Shown piece after piece: positions 33,331 to 42,860 of a stretch of DNA of 64,000 nt. The stretch covers positions 93,579 to 157,578 of the forward strand of contig NZ_AUCU01000013.1 in the NCBI RefSeq assembly GCF_000429925.1, written 5' to 3'. This stretch comes from Desulfatirhabdium butyrativorans DSM 18734. GTDB taxonomy: Bacteria > Desulfobacterota > Desulfobacteria > Desulfobacterales > Desulfatirhabdiaceae. The stretch's first letter is position 1, and each line of letters starts with the position of its first letter. A program made the position numbers and the translations under genes. Below the pieces are notes generated by a model, which searched no databases, was not told the DNA's origin, and was given only the letters and a program-made list of their open reading frames with translations.

Positions 33331-33413
33331 TGATACCCACTGTCGTGGTAATGCCGGTTTATGGGCTCTTTCGGAATATTTAAGATTTCAGCACACACCA
33401 AAGGAACAAGCGT

Positions 33414-35264
33414 ATGCACAAATTGTTGAAAGACGATCCCGGCGCACAGATGGTGCTGCTGGGCAACGAAGCCATTGCACGGGGTGCCATCGAGGCGGGA
33501 GTGGCGGTCGCCACCACCTATCCCGGGACTCCGTCCTCCGAAATTTCCCTGAATTTTTTCCAGATGTCCCAGGAATGCGATCTGTATTTCGAATACAGCA
33601 CCAACGAGAAGGTCGCCCTCGAAGTGGCCGCGGCAACGGCCAACTGCGGGGTACGCTCCATGTGCATGATGAAGCATGTGGGCCTGAACGTCGCTGCCGA
33701 TGCTCTCATGACCCTGGCCTATGTCGGTGTCAAAGGCGGGCTGGTGGTTCTGACAGCCGACGATCCCTTCATGTTTTCCAGCCAGAACGAGCAGGACAAC
33801 CGGTATTACGGCAAACTGGCCGGACTGCCCGTGCTGGAACCCTCTTCCGTCGAAGAGGCCAAGGACATGGTCGGCAAGGCCTTCGATCTGTCCGAAGCCC
33901 TGCAGGAACCGGTACTGTTCCGCACGACGACACGGATCAACCATTCCACGGCGCCCGTCACCCTTGGACCGATCGCGCCGCGAAAGACCAAAGGCTATTT
34001 TCAGAAGAATCCCATGAGCTATGTCACGGTTCCGGCCGTTTCGAGGACGCTTCATGTCAAGCTTCTGAAGAATCTGGATAAAGCGCTCGAACTCTCGGAA
34101 ACATCCCCCTTCAATTTCGTGACGGGAAAGGGCAAGTGGGGCATCGTCTGCAACGGCGTCAGCTATGGCTACGTCATGGATGCCCTCAAGGACCTGGGGA
34201 TCGGCGATCGGGTGCAGGTGTTGCGGATCGGCTTCTCCAACCCCCTGCCGGAGAAGAAGATCACCGCCTTTCTCCAGTCCTGCGACAAGGTGCTGGTTGC
34301 CGAGGAAGGAGAGCCTTTCCTGGAAGAAGGCGTGCGATCCATCGCTCAGGGGGCAGGTCTTACCCTGCCCATCCGGGGCAAAGCGCCAGAGCTGTTCTCG
34401 AGGCTCTATGAATTCGATCCGGGAATGGTCCGGAAGGTGATCGCCGGATATTTCGGCATCGATTACGCTCCGAAAGCCAAGTTGGCGCTTACGGACATTC
34501 CGCCGCTTCCGCAGCGTCCACCGAATCTCTGCGCCGGATGCTCCCATCGGGCGACCTTCTACGAAGTGAAACAGGCGGCCGAAGGAAAGGATGTCGTCTA
34601 TCCGACGGATATCGGGTGCTATACCCTCGGGTTCCTGCCCCCGCTCGGGATGGGGGATTTCCTGATCTGCATGGGCGGCTCGACCAGTACTTCCTGCGGT
34701 TTTTCCAAGGCATCCGATCAGAAAGTGGTCTCCTTCATCGGAGATTCCACCTTTTTCCATTCCGGAATCCCCGGGCTGGTCAACGCCGTGTTCAACAACC
34801 ACAACTTTACGCTCGTGATTCTGGACAACGGCATTACGGCCATGACCGGTCATCAGCCCAATCCCGGCGTGGACATGAGTCTGTTCAATCTTGGCGGTTA
34901 CGGCCGGATTTCCATTGCGGAAGTGGTCAAGGCGCTCGGGGTCCAGCACGTGTCGGTCATCAAGCCCTACAAGGTGCGCAAAAGCATCGAAGCGATCCGG
35001 GAAGCGCTCGATTTCAAGGGTGTTTCAGTGGTCATCGCCGAAGAGATGTGCGCCCTGTTTGCCAAAAGCGTCAAGAAAGCCAAGGGGAAACCCTTCATGG
35101 TGGGCGACAAATGCAAGAACCATCGGGACTGCGTCAACCTGCTGGGTTGTCCGGCTTTCTATATCGAAAACGATCGGGTCAAAATTGATTCGGCCATCTG
35201 TGTCGGATGTGCGGTCTGCGCCCAAATCTGTCCGGAAAATGCCATCGTACCGATGAAATCATAA
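33414..35264 (+). CDS. iorA: Indolepyruvate:ferredoxin oxidoreductase, alpha subunit
   Basis: 616 residues. Converts aryl-pyruvates to aryl-acetyl-CoA with reduction of ferredoxin. Order: pyrimidine-binding domain (TYPGTPSSE at about 38), the linker domain, the TPP domain with GDSTFFHSGIPGL, and a C-terminal Fe-S domain. The last cluster is a standard CVGCAVCAQICP; the preceding one is spaced C-x5-C-x5-CP (CKNHRDCVNLLGCP). The beta subunit gene follows. Together with paaK downstream it suggests use of phenylalanine and related amino acids. Confidence 0.92.
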   Translation: MHKLLKDDPGAQMVLLGNEAIARGAIEAGVAVATTYPGTPSSEISLNFFQMSQECDLYFEYSTNEKVALEVAAATANCGVRSMCMMKHVGLNVAADALMTLAYVGVKGGLVVLTADDPFMFSSQNEQDNRYYGKLAGLPVLEPSSVEEAKDMVGKAFDLSEALQEPVLFRTTTRINHSTAPVTLGPIAPRKTKGYFQKNPMSYVTVPAVSRTLHVKLLKNLDKALELSETSPFNFVTGKGKWGIVCNGVSYGYVMDALKDLGIGDRVQVLRIGFSNPLPEKKITAFLQSCDKVLVAEEGEPFLEEGVRSIAQGAGLTLPIRGKAPELFSRLYEFDPGMVRKVIAGYFGIDYAPKAKLALTDIPPLPQRPPNLCAGCSHRATFYEVKQAAEGKDVVYPTDIGCYTLGFLPPLGMGDFLICMGGSTSTSCGFSKASDQKVVSFIGDSTFFHSGIPGLVNAVFNNHNFTLVILDNGITAMTGHQPNPGVDMSLFNLGGYGRISIAEVVKALGVQHVSVIKPYKVRKSIEAIREALDFKGVSVVIAEEMCALFAKSVKKAKGKPFMVGDKCKNHRDCVNLLGCPAFYIENDRVKIDSAICVGCAVCAQICPENAIVPMKS

Positions 35265-35363
35265 GAATACGTCCCGGAGGATTCTGCATCGAGGCTTCGG
35301 TTGGATTTGATGGACTGTCTCGATTGCCGATCATCGAGGATCTCAGGAAAAAGGATGATATCG

Positions 35364-35954
35364 ATGTCCGATACGACAAGACTCATCATTGTTGCTGTAG
35401 GGGGGCAGGGAAATCTTCTGGCCTCCAGTGTGTTGGGCGAGGCAGCCCTGCTTTCGGGGGTTCCGTTTCGCATGAGTGAAATTCACGGGATGGCGCAAAG
35501 GGGTGGCGTGGTCGAGTCTGCCATGGTTTTCGGAAAGGCCGAAAGCAGCATCATTTCCGATGGCGAAGCGGATCTGCTGGTCGGTTTTGAACCGGTCGAA
35601 ACCCTGCGCGCCCTGAACAAATGCAACCCGGAAACGGTGGTGATTACGAATCTGACGCCGCTGCCGCCATTTACCGTCGCCATTGGAAAAGGGGTGTATC
35701 CTCCGATTGAAACGATCCTGGGGCTGATCCGCGGCAAGGTCAGGAAATTGATCACCCTGGATGCGACAGCCCTGGCCAGGGAGGCCGGCAATATCCTCGC
35801 TGTCAATATGGTGCTGCTGGGGGCACTTGCCCAAAGCGGCATTCTTCCGCTGAATGTTGAAACCATTCGCAAAGCTATCGGCGCCAAGACAAAACCGGCG
35901 TTCCTGGAAGCCAACCTGAAGGCGTTCGATCTGGGTGTCCGGGCTGCGGCATAG
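35364..35954 (+). CDS. iorB: Indolepyruvate:ferredoxin oxidoreductase, beta subunit
   Basis: 196-residue gamma-type subunit of 2-oxoacid oxidoreductases. VAVGGQGNLLASSVLG and SEIHGMAQRGGVVESAM are diagnostic. Start at ATG 35364, nine bases after AAGG; another ATG nine bases earlier is possible. It lies 100 bases after iorA. Confidence 0.92.
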   Translation: MSDTTRLIIVAVGGQGNLLASSVLGEAALLSGVPFRMSEIHGMAQRGGVVESAMVFGKAESSIISDGEADLLVGFEPVETLRALNKCNPETVVITNLTPLPPFTVAIGKGVYPPIETILGLIRGKVRKLITLDATALAREAGNILAVNMVLLGALAQSGILPLNVETIRKAIGAKTKPAFLEANLKAFDLGVRAAA

Positions 35955-35973
35955 TCTTGGGAAGGTATTCCAG

Positions 35974-36054
35974 AAACCGCTTTACGGATTTCGAACCTTT
36001 TGGCATCTATCGTTGATGGATGCCGAATCGAAGGATTTGTGAAGCGGTTTTTTT
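35974..36054 (+). terminator. Candidate terminator after iorB
   Basis: AAACCGCTT (35974-35982) pairs with AAGCGGTTT (36042-36050), which runs into a T-tract. Inside is a second stem, GGCATC/GATGCC. The loop is long, so the call rests on the T-run and position. The rest of 35955-36283 shows only the ribosome site of the next gene. Confidence 0.5.
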
Positions 36055-36283
36055 GGACTTTTTGAATGAATCGAATTTAGCGAATGGATTCAAATGAACC
36101 CGGTATGTAAAAAACATCGCCGGAACCTATATCACGAGACACCATCAAACGCTTATGGCAATGCTTCGATACTCCCGCAGCTGGAAACCCCCTCCTTCCT
36201 GCAATCCCGCGCAGGGAGACGGAACGATACATGTTCAGGATGACGTTCGAAATAACCCAGAAAAAATCAAGGAGGCCTGACCC

Positions 36284-37873
36284 ATGAATTTTGCGATGTT
36301 TTCCGGATTGAATGCAAGCAAGTTTCCCGAGCGGGAATTCATCATCGAGAGTTATCCATCCCGGTCCTATCGGCGCAGCATCACGTGGAAAGCCTACAAC
36401 GAACAGGCCAACCGGGTCGCCAATTTCCTGCTCAAGGATTGCGGGGTGCAGAAAGGGGATATCGTATTGCATCTGATGATGAACTCGATCGAATGGCATG
36501 CGAGCTTCATCGGCATCCTGAAGACGGGCGTCACGATCACGCCGCTGAATTTCCGGTTTACGACCGATGACATCAAATTTGCGGCGGATGTGACGAAATG
36601 CAAGGTTTTCCTGTTCGATGAGCGATTCATTCCCCTCATCGAGCCGATCATGAAGGATATGCCTTATTGCAGGCATTTCGTTTGTAACGGCGACAACGTT
36701 CCGGAGAAGATGGTCTCTTACCGGAAGATTGCCGAACAGGGCGATGCCAGCGAAGTATGCGTCGAAACGGCGGATGAGGATATGGCGGAGCTCATGTTCA
36801 CATCGGGCACGACCGGGACGCCGAAACCGGTTGCCCATACGCACCGGGGGCTTTTCTTCACGGCAATCGGGAATGCGCTGACTTACAATGAGGGATTTTC
36901 GAGCGTATACCTCTCCCCGCATCCATTTTACCACAGCGGCACGCTCTATCTCTCCTTTCCGTGCTACGTGGCTGCGGGAAAGATTCTGATGCCGATGGAG
37001 TTGAAGCCGGAATACTATCTCCGCTCCATTGCGGACGAGAAATGTACCGGCGGATGGAATACCGTTCCGACCTGGTCGGATGTGATCGAAGCGATCAAAT
37101 CGGGGAAGATCGATCTCAAAGACTATGACCTTTCACACCTGAGGCATATCGAAATCGGCGCGCAGCCCGTTCCCTATGTACTGCTGGAAGATTCCAAACG
37201 CATTTTCCCGAATATTGCGCTGGCCAATATCTATGGCATCACGGAAGGCGGCGGCGGGGGAACGCTCAACTGCTATGATGAAGACATCATGAACAAGGTT
37301 GGCTCGATCGGTAAGGCCACCGTGTTCATGGAGGCCAAAATCGTCGATATCGAAGGAAAGGAAGTGCCTCCGGGAGAAGTCGGCGAGCTGCTGCTGAAGG
37401 GGCCGAGGCTGATGAAGGAGTATGCCTTCAACCCCGAGGCGACGGCAAAAACGATCAAGGATGGCTGGCTGTATACGGGCGATCTGGCCTTCAAGGATCA
37501 GGATGGGTTCATCTTTTTTACCGATCGCGCCAAAGACCTGATCATCCGGGGAGGCGAGAACATCTTTCCGGCGGAGATCGAAGATTTCTTGCGTCGGCAT
37601 CCGAAAATCCGGGATGTGGCTGTCTTCGGCTATCCCCACCTGCGGCTGGGGGAAATCGTGATGGCCCTGATCGAGCCCAAGGAAGGCGTGAGCCTGACGG
37701 AAAAAGACATATTGAGCTTCTGTGAAACGAAAGGGCTGGCAAAATACAAATGGCCTGAAAAAATCGTTTTTGCACCGGTTCTGCGCAATCCATCCGGGAA
37801 GATCGTCAAGGCGAAACTGCGGGAAATCTATGTCAAACCGGCGAAAGAAGCCCTCATGAAGCAGGTCCGATAA
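36284..37873 (+). CDS. AMP-forming acyl-CoA synthetase
   Basis: 529 residues of the ANL superfamily. Motifs: FTSGTTGTPKPVAHTHRG (P-loop), YGITEGGGG (A5), GWLYTGDLAFKDQDGF (A7), KDLIIRGGENIFPAEIE (A8) and the catalytic lysine in NPSGKIVKAKL. AAGGAGG sits eight bases before the ATG. The substrate is not readable; benzoate, other aryl acids or medium-chain acids are all possible in this neighbourhood. Confidence 0.85.
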   Translation: MNFAMFSGLNASKFPEREFIIESYPSRSYRRSITWKAYNEQANRVANFLLKDCGVQKGDIVLHLMMNSIEWHASFIGILKTGVTITPLNFRFTTDDIKFAADVTKCKVFLFDERFIPLIEPIMKDMPYCRHFVCNGDNVPEKMVSYRKIAEQGDASEVCVETADEDMAELMFTSGTTGTPKPVAHTHRGLFFTAIGNALTYNEGFSSVYLSPHPFYHSGTLYLSFPCYVAAGKILMPMELKPEYYLRSIADEKCTGGWNTVPTWSDVIEAIKSGKIDLKDYDLSHLRHIEIGAQPVPYVLLEDSKRIFPNIALANIYGITEGGGGGTLNCYDEDIMNKVGSIGKATVFMEAKIVDIEGKEVPPGEVGELLLKGPRLMKEYAFNPEATAKTIKDGWLYTGDLAFKDQDGFIFFTDRAKDLIIRGGENIFPAEIEDFLRRHPKIRDVAVFGYPHLRLGEIVMALIEPKEGVSLTEKDILSFCETKGLAKYKWPEKIVFAPVLRNPSGKIVKAKLREIYVKPAKEALMKQVR

Positions 37874-37971
37874 CGTCTGCTCATGGCGGGGGGGCTCTGC
37901 CCCCGTGGATGAAAATCCGACCGTCATGGCGATGGCGGGCTCGTGGCGTCATTGCGATGGCAGCCTCGGTC

Positions 37972-38081
37972 GTCATTCCGGCGGAATCCCGCCTTTGGCG
38001 GGAGGAATCCAGTTCCATGAGAGCAGGACCTGGACAGGTTCTGGACCCCTCCTGCCAGAGGCAGGATTTCGCCGGGGTGAC
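37972..38081. repeat. REP-like element, 110 bases, inverse orientation
   Basis: GTCATTCCGGCGGAATCCCGCC at the left, TTTCGCCGGGGTGAC at the right; the reverse of 20589-20698 with the same length. Confidence 0.88.
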
Positions 38082-38104
38082 GGACAAAGCGAATTTCGAT
38101 TTCG

Positions 38105-38200
38105 ATTACGATTACGACAACGACAACGAAAACGACAACGACAACGAAAACGACAACGAAAACGACAACGACAACGAAAACGAAAACGACAACGATTATC
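38105..38200. repeat. Hexamer array (ACGACA/ACGAAA)
   Basis: About 15 hexamers, ending CGATTATCCCCAGCATTGAGAGGGG, the inverted version of the array flank seen at 20535 and 11360. No gene in 37874-38256. Confidence 0.88.
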
Positions 38201-38256
38201 CCCAGCATTGAGAGGGGAGGTATTGTCAGGATAAATACAACATAAGGGAGTCGGGA

Positions 38257-39555
38257 ATGTTTTGGAACGATCGATTCGAACAAATGCCGGTTGCGGAACT
38301 CCGGAAATTTCAACTGGAAAAGCTGCAGCAAACGGTTAGGAATGCCTATGCAAACGTACCGTTTTACCGGAAGAAACTCGATGAATTGGGAATCAAGCCA
38401 GAGGATATACGCCATCTGGAAGATATCGCAAGACTGCCGTTTACGGTTAAAAACGATCTGAGAGACAACTATCCCTTCGGGTTGTGCGCGGTGCCCATGA
38501 AACAAGTCGTCCGGATCCACGCTTCTTCCGGAACTACCGGAAAACCCATTACCGTCCAGTATACGCGGAAGGATCTCGACAACTGGTCGGAATGCATGGC
38601 CAGAACATTGTGGTCTGCAGGTGTTCGGGAAGAGGATATTTACCAGAACGCTTATGGCCACGGCCTGTTTACGGGAGGTCTCGGATTCCACCAGGGAGCG
38701 GAGCGCATCGGTTGCACGGTGGTGCCCACCAGCAGTGGGTTGACGGAACGCCAGGTCATGCTGATGAAGGATTTTGGAACGACGGTTCTGGTTTGCACGC
38801 CATCCTATGCCCTGACCATTGCGGAGCGGGCGGAAGAGATGAAGATCGATCTGCGGGCATTGCCGCTTCGGATCGGGGGGTTTGGTGCAGAGCCATGGAC
38901 CATCGCCATGCGAAACGAAATCGAAGAGCGTATGGGCATCAAGGCCATGGAATGTTACGGGTTGACGGAGCTTTCCGGGCCCGGAGTTGCCTTTGATTGT
39001 GTGGAGCAAAACGGCCTGCACATCAACGAAGACCATTTCCTGGCGGAAGTGGTCGATCCGGTAACCTATGAGCCGCTGCCTCCCGGGGAAAAAGGGGAGC
39101 TCGTATTCACTTCCCTGCAGAAAGAGGCCACACCCATCATTCGGTATCGAACCAAGGACATTACGCGGTTCATGACGGAGACCTGCTCCTGCGGCAGGGT
39201 ATTCCGTAAGATGGAAAAACTTTCCGGCAGGACGGATGATATGCTGATCATCAACGGCGTCAACGTATTTCCTTCGCAGATCGAGGCGTTGCTGCTTGAA
39301 ATCGACGAAGTGGAGCCGCAGTACAAGCTGGTCGTTCGGAAGAAGGGGTACCTGGATCATCTGATCGTTCAGGTGGAAGGGAAGAAAGGCGTTTATGACG
39401 CCGGTGAAGCCAAACGCAAGGAAGTGGCGACTCGGGTGGCAAGGCATATCAAAGGCATGATGGGGCTTGGTGCGGAGATCAACATCGTGGATCCCAAAAC
39501 CATTGCCCGAAGCGAAGGAAAGGCGGTGCGGGTGGTGGATGAACGGCCTAAATGA
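38257..39555 (+). CDS. paaK: Phenylacetate-CoA ligase
   Basis: 432 residues, the usual PaaK size. N-terminal YANVPFYRKKLDE, ATP loop HASSGTTGKPITVQYT, GAEPWTIAMRNEIE, YGLTELSGPG, and the C-terminal LSGRTDDMLIINGVNVFPSQIE. Converts phenylacetate or related aryl acetates to CoA esters. It may recycle free aryl acids linked to the IorAB reaction. RBS AAGGGAG. Indoleacetate or hydroxyphenylacetate are alternative substrates. Confidence 0.92.
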   Translation: MFWNDRFEQMPVAELRKFQLEKLQQTVRNAYANVPFYRKKLDELGIKPEDIRHLEDIARLPFTVKNDLRDNYPFGLCAVPMKQVVRIHASSGTTGKPITVQYTRKDLDNWSECMARTLWSAGVREEDIYQNAYGHGLFTGGLGFHQGAERIGCTVVPTSSGLTERQVMLMKDFGTTVLVCTPSYALTIAERAEEMKIDLRALPLRIGGFGAEPWTIAMRNEIEERMGIKAMECYGLTELSGPGVAFDCVEQNGLHINEDHFLAEVVDPVTYEPLPPGEKGELVFTSLQKEATPIIRYRTKDITRFMTETCSCGRVFRKMEKLSGRTDDMLIINGVNVFPSQIEALLLEIDEVEPQYKLVVRKKGYLDHLIVQVEGKKGVYDAGEAKRKEVATRVARHIKGMMGLGAEINIVDPKTIARSEGKAVRVVDERPK

Positions 39556-39622
39556 GCAAATCAATCCCGGCAAGCGGTACAGAGCCGGGTGATCATGGCG
39601 ATGGTGGGAGACGGGACTGCCG

Positions 39623-41455
39623 ATGGATTTGATGATGAACGAATTTCCACTGGATGCGGAAAGCCGATACAGGGCATTTCTGGAATTTCTTCCCGATCCG
39701 GTTTTCGTCTTCAATGTCGATCATACGGTCCAATATCTGAATCCCGCCTTCGAAAAAACCTTCGGCTGGACTTTTCCCGAATTGAAGGGGAAACGGATTC
39801 CCTTTGTTCCGGATCACGAAAAGGCCAAAACCCGGGAAGGCGTCAAACAGCTTTTCGAGCAGGGCGTGCTGTACGGTTTCGAGACGCAGCGATTGACCAA
39901 GGATGGCAGGCTTCTCGATATTGTCATCGATGGCGCCATTTTTTTCGATTCGACCGGTCACCCGGCAGGGCAGGTGATCACCCTGCGGGATATCACCGAA
40001 AAGAAGAAGGCGGAGCGGATCAATGCCGTCTTGTTTCGCATTGCCCAGTCCCTGTCGAAATATCGCAAGCTCGATGACCGGTTGACGTTCGTGATGAACG
40101 AAATCCAGGCGCTGCTCGATGTGGAAAACTCCTCCGTCATTCTCGCCGACGAATTGCGGGGAGAGTTCTATTTCCGGGTGGCAACCAATTACAAACAGTT
40201 GGAGGAAATCCGTTTCCCCATGGACAAAGGCGTTGCCGGCCACGTATATCGCACCCTGGAACCGATGGTGGTGAACGACTGCTATACGAGTCCCTATTTT
40301 TTTCCGGATGTGGACCGCCAGTCGGGTTACAGGACCCGGAACATGCTCGATGTGCCGATTCAGACCGCCGAAAAAACGATCGGCGTGCTGAGCGCCGTCA
40401 ACAAGCGCAATCGTGATTTCGATGCTTCGGATGTCGATCTGATGAGCGCCATCTCATCGACGGTTGCCTATTCCCTGGAAAACGCCATCATCAACGAGGA
40501 ACTCAAACAGTCCTACGGGGAGGTGCAATCCCTGAACCGGGCCAAGGAAAAGGTGATTCATCACCTGTCTCACGAGCTGAAAACGCCGGTTTCGGTGCTC
40601 TCGGCATCCATTGTTCTTTTGAGAGAGCGTCTGACGCCAGAGCCTCGGCCCGGAATCCACCGGATACTGGATCGGAGCCGCCGCAATCTCGACCGTCTTC
40701 TCGAAATGCAGTATGAAATCGAGGATATTCTGCGGGAAAAGGATTATCATGCCCATCGAATGATGCATGTTCTGTTGAATGCCTGCCGGGATGGAATCGA
40801 GGCTTTTGCCGATGGATGCGGCGCCGGCGAGGCGATGATCGACTGCATCCACCAGAGCATCGATGCCGTTTTCGATGGGCATGAGGAAAAGGCGGAACCA
40901 ATCCTTCTGGGACCTTTTGTGGAGAAAACCATTGATGCGCTCCGGCCGTTGTTCGGACATCGGACCTGCCGGGTCGAGCTCAGTCTGCAGCCTGCCGGAA
41001 CAGTGATGCTCCCGCCGAATGTGCTCCGGAAAATCGTGACCGGACTCCTGCGCAATGCCATCGAGAATACGCCTGACGGCGGTCTTGTCCGGGTGGAGAC
41101 GGTCGAAGCGAAAACCGGGCCGGAGCTCATTGTCACCGATTATGGAATCGGCATTCCGCTGGAGAACCAGAAGCTGTTGTTCGAGGGGCAGTTGTCCGCT
41201 CCGGAAACCCTTTCCTATGCCACCCGCAACCCCTACGATTTCATGGCCGGTGGAAGGGGCTTCGATCTGTTGCGCATGAAGATTTTTTCGGAGCGGTATC
41301 ACTTTGATTTGAAACTGCGATCCAGCCGATGTACATTCCTTCCGGGGGCGACGGACCCATGTCCGGGAAAGATTTCGGAATGCGCCCATTGTTCCGGGGT
41401 TGAGGATTGTATCCATTCCGGCGGCACGACGGTAACGGTCGGGTTTTTCTGGTGA
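39623..41455 (+). CDS. PAS-GAF sensor histidine kinase with Cys-rich tail
   Basis: 610 residues, no membrane helices seen, so a cytosolic sensor. PAS domain about 15-130 (FLEFLPDPVFVFN ... ITLRDITEKKKAE), GAF domain about 145-290 (DKGVAGHVYRT, MLDVPIQ), HisKA with LSHELKTPVSVL (His near 316), HATPase with LLRNAIENTPDGG and DYGIGIP. The C terminus (about 569-600) holds five cysteines, in CTFLP, DPCPG, SECAHCSG and EDCIHSGGTT. It is followed by a second kinase and a receiver protein. Confidence 0.88.
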   Translation: MDLMMNEFPLDAESRYRAFLEFLPDPVFVFNVDHTVQYLNPAFEKTFGWTFPELKGKRIPFVPDHEKAKTREGVKQLFEQGVLYGFETQRLTKDGRLLDIVIDGAIFFDSTGHPAGQVITLRDITEKKKAERINAVLFRIAQSLSKYRKLDDRLTFVMNEIQALLDVENSSVILADELRGEFYFRVATNYKQLEEIRFPMDKGVAGHVYRTLEPMVVNDCYTSPYFFPDVDRQSGYRTRNMLDVPIQTAEKTIGVLSAVNKRNRDFDASDVDLMSAISSTVAYSLENAIINEELKQSYGEVQSLNRAKEKVIHHLSHELKTPVSVLSASIVLLRERLTPEPRPGIHRILDRSRRNLDRLLEMQYEIEDILREKDYHAHRMMHVLLNACRDGIEAFADGCGAGEAMIDCIHQSIDAVFDGHEEKAEPILLGPFVEKTIDALRPLFGHRTCRVELSLQPAGTVMLPPNVLRKIVTGLLRNAIENTPDGGLVRVETVEAKTGPELIVTDYGIGIPLENQKLLFEGQLSAPETLSYATRNPYDFMAGGRGFDLLRMKIFSERYHFDLKLRSSRCTFLPGATDPCPGKISECAHCSGVEDCIHSGGTTVTVGFFW

Positions 41456-41498
41456 AGGAAGATGCAGTCAACAGGATATTGTCGAGGATAGAATCGGT

Positions 41499-42275
41499 AT
41501 GGCTTCAGGAGAGCAGGCGCCGAATGCACGTCCCTCTTTTCTGAGGGAAATGCGGCTGGAGTTGTTTGTCCATGATATGAAGGATCCGGTCTCCGTGATT
41601 GAAACCGGTGTACGCACGCTTCTGGAGCGTCGGGAGAGTTGCGGCAGCCTCAGCGAAAAACAGGAGAAGATTCTGAAACGTGTGCTGCGAAACGCCCAGA
41701 AAACCCGCCAGATGCTGGTAACCATGCTCGAAATCGGCCGTTCCGAAGCCGGTTGTCTGCAATGCCATCGGTTCTCGCCGGTCCGGTTGGTTTTCGATGC
41801 CTTGATCGACAGCCTCGAGAGCCATTGTCCCCTTGTTTTCGACCAGGTGCAGGGCGCTCAAAACGAGCTCGACAGACAACGGGTTCTTCAATCGAACGGG
41901 ATTGACTGGCAGGTCCAGGAAGGGCTGGAAGACATGGAAATGGAGCGGGATCCGAGGCAGTTTACCGAAGTCGTTTCCAATTTGTTCAAGAACGCGCTAC
42001 AGTACCGCAAAGAGCGGCTCGGGGTGATGCTCAAAGGAGACCGGCAGAAATGGATTCTGGAGGTGTGCGACGATGGCCCGGGAATTTCTGCTGAGGATCA
42101 CGATGCCGTGTTCGAACGTTACATGCGGCTGCCCTCTGCGGCGCAGACCATCCGCGACGGCCACGGTGTCGGCCTTGCCGGCGCCCGGATCATGGCGCGG
42201 GGTATGGGAGGCGATATTCAGGTGGTATCGTCCGGCGGCAGCGGCACGACATTTCGGTTCTATCTTCCATTATGA
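41499..42275 (+). CDS. Short histidine kinase without sensor domain
   Basis: 258 residues. The phosphoacceptor His is near residue 25 in FVHDMKDPVSVIE, directly at the N terminus; an insertion separates it from the HATPase domain (NLFKNALQYR, DDGPGISAEDHDAVFERY, GVGLAGARIMARGMGGDI). With no input domain it probably takes its signal from the neighbouring PAS-GAF kinase or a partner. Co-transcribed with the receiver gene 31 bases downstream. Confidence 0.85.
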   Translation: MASGEQAPNARPSFLREMRLELFVHDMKDPVSVIETGVRTLLERRESCGSLSEKQEKILKRVLRNAQKTRQMLVTMLEIGRSEAGCLQCHRFSPVRLVFDALIDSLESHCPLVFDQVQGAQNELDRQRVLQSNGIDWQVQEGLEDMEMERDPRQFTEVVSNLFKNALQYRKERLGVMLKGDRQKWILEVCDDGPGISAEDHDAVFERYMRLPSAAQTIRDGHGVGLAGARIMARGMGGDIQVVSSGGSGTTFRFYLPL

Positions 42276-42305
42276 AGGAGCTATTCGTCAGCGGAGGAGA
42301 AAGGC

Positions 42306-42857
42306 ATGGCTGAATCCATTTTGAAGGGCAAGCATATTCTGGTGGTTGACGATGAAGAAGACGTGATCGAGACAATCAAAGATATTCTCGATATGGCTCG
42401 AATCGATACGGCAACGGATTATGAGGGCGCTTCCCGGAAACTTCGGGATGGCCGTTACGATCTGGCGATTTTGGACATCATGGGCGTCAATGGGATCAAG
42501 CTGCTGGATGAGGCCGTCGAAAAGGGGATCCCCGCAGTCATGCTCACCGCACATGCGATCACGCCCGATGTATTGATCCAATCCATTCGGAAAGGCGCCA
42601 TATCCTTTCTTCCCAAAGAGACACTGGCTGAGCTCGATCGGCTGCTGGAATCACTGCTGGAATCTTTCCAGGGCGGGACGCCTCCCTGGAAACTGCTCTT
42701 CGAAAAACTGGGGGGCTATTTCGACGAGCGCTTTGGCCCTCAGTGGAAAGAAAAGGATCGGGAATTCTGGTCCGAGTTCAGCAGGACCTACAACATCGGC
42801 AAGGGGGTTCAGGCGCGCCTGGCCCATGATCCGGCTCTGGCAGGAAAAGGAATCTGA
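42306..42857 (+). CDS. Response regulator with uncharacterised C-terminal part
   Basis: 183 residues. Receiver domain 1-125: acidic pair in VVDDEEDV, phosphoacceptor Asp near 57 in LAILDIMG, Thr in MLTAHA and Lys in LPKETL. The last 55 residues (PPWKLLFEKLGGYFDERFG ...) are not a DNA-binding or known enzymatic domain; output is probably by protein contact. It ends three bases before the Fe-S protein gene, suggesting control over or by the redox pair that follows. Confidence 0.85.
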   Translation: MAESILKGKHILVVDDEEDVIETIKDILDMARIDTATDYEGASRKLRDGRYDLAILDIMGVNGIKLLDEAVEKGIPAVMLTAHAITPDVLIQSIRKGAISFLPKETLAELDRLLESLLESFQGGTPPWKLLFEKLGGYFDERFGPQWKEKDREFWSEFSRTYNIGKGVQARLAHDPALAGKGI

Positions 42858-42860
42858 GGG

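Noticed and set aside
38101..38211. Open frame of Asn-Asp/Glu-Asn repeats
   Set aside because: It is translation of the ACGACA hexamer array, with no start context and no conserved domain. The same applies to the frame at 581-817.
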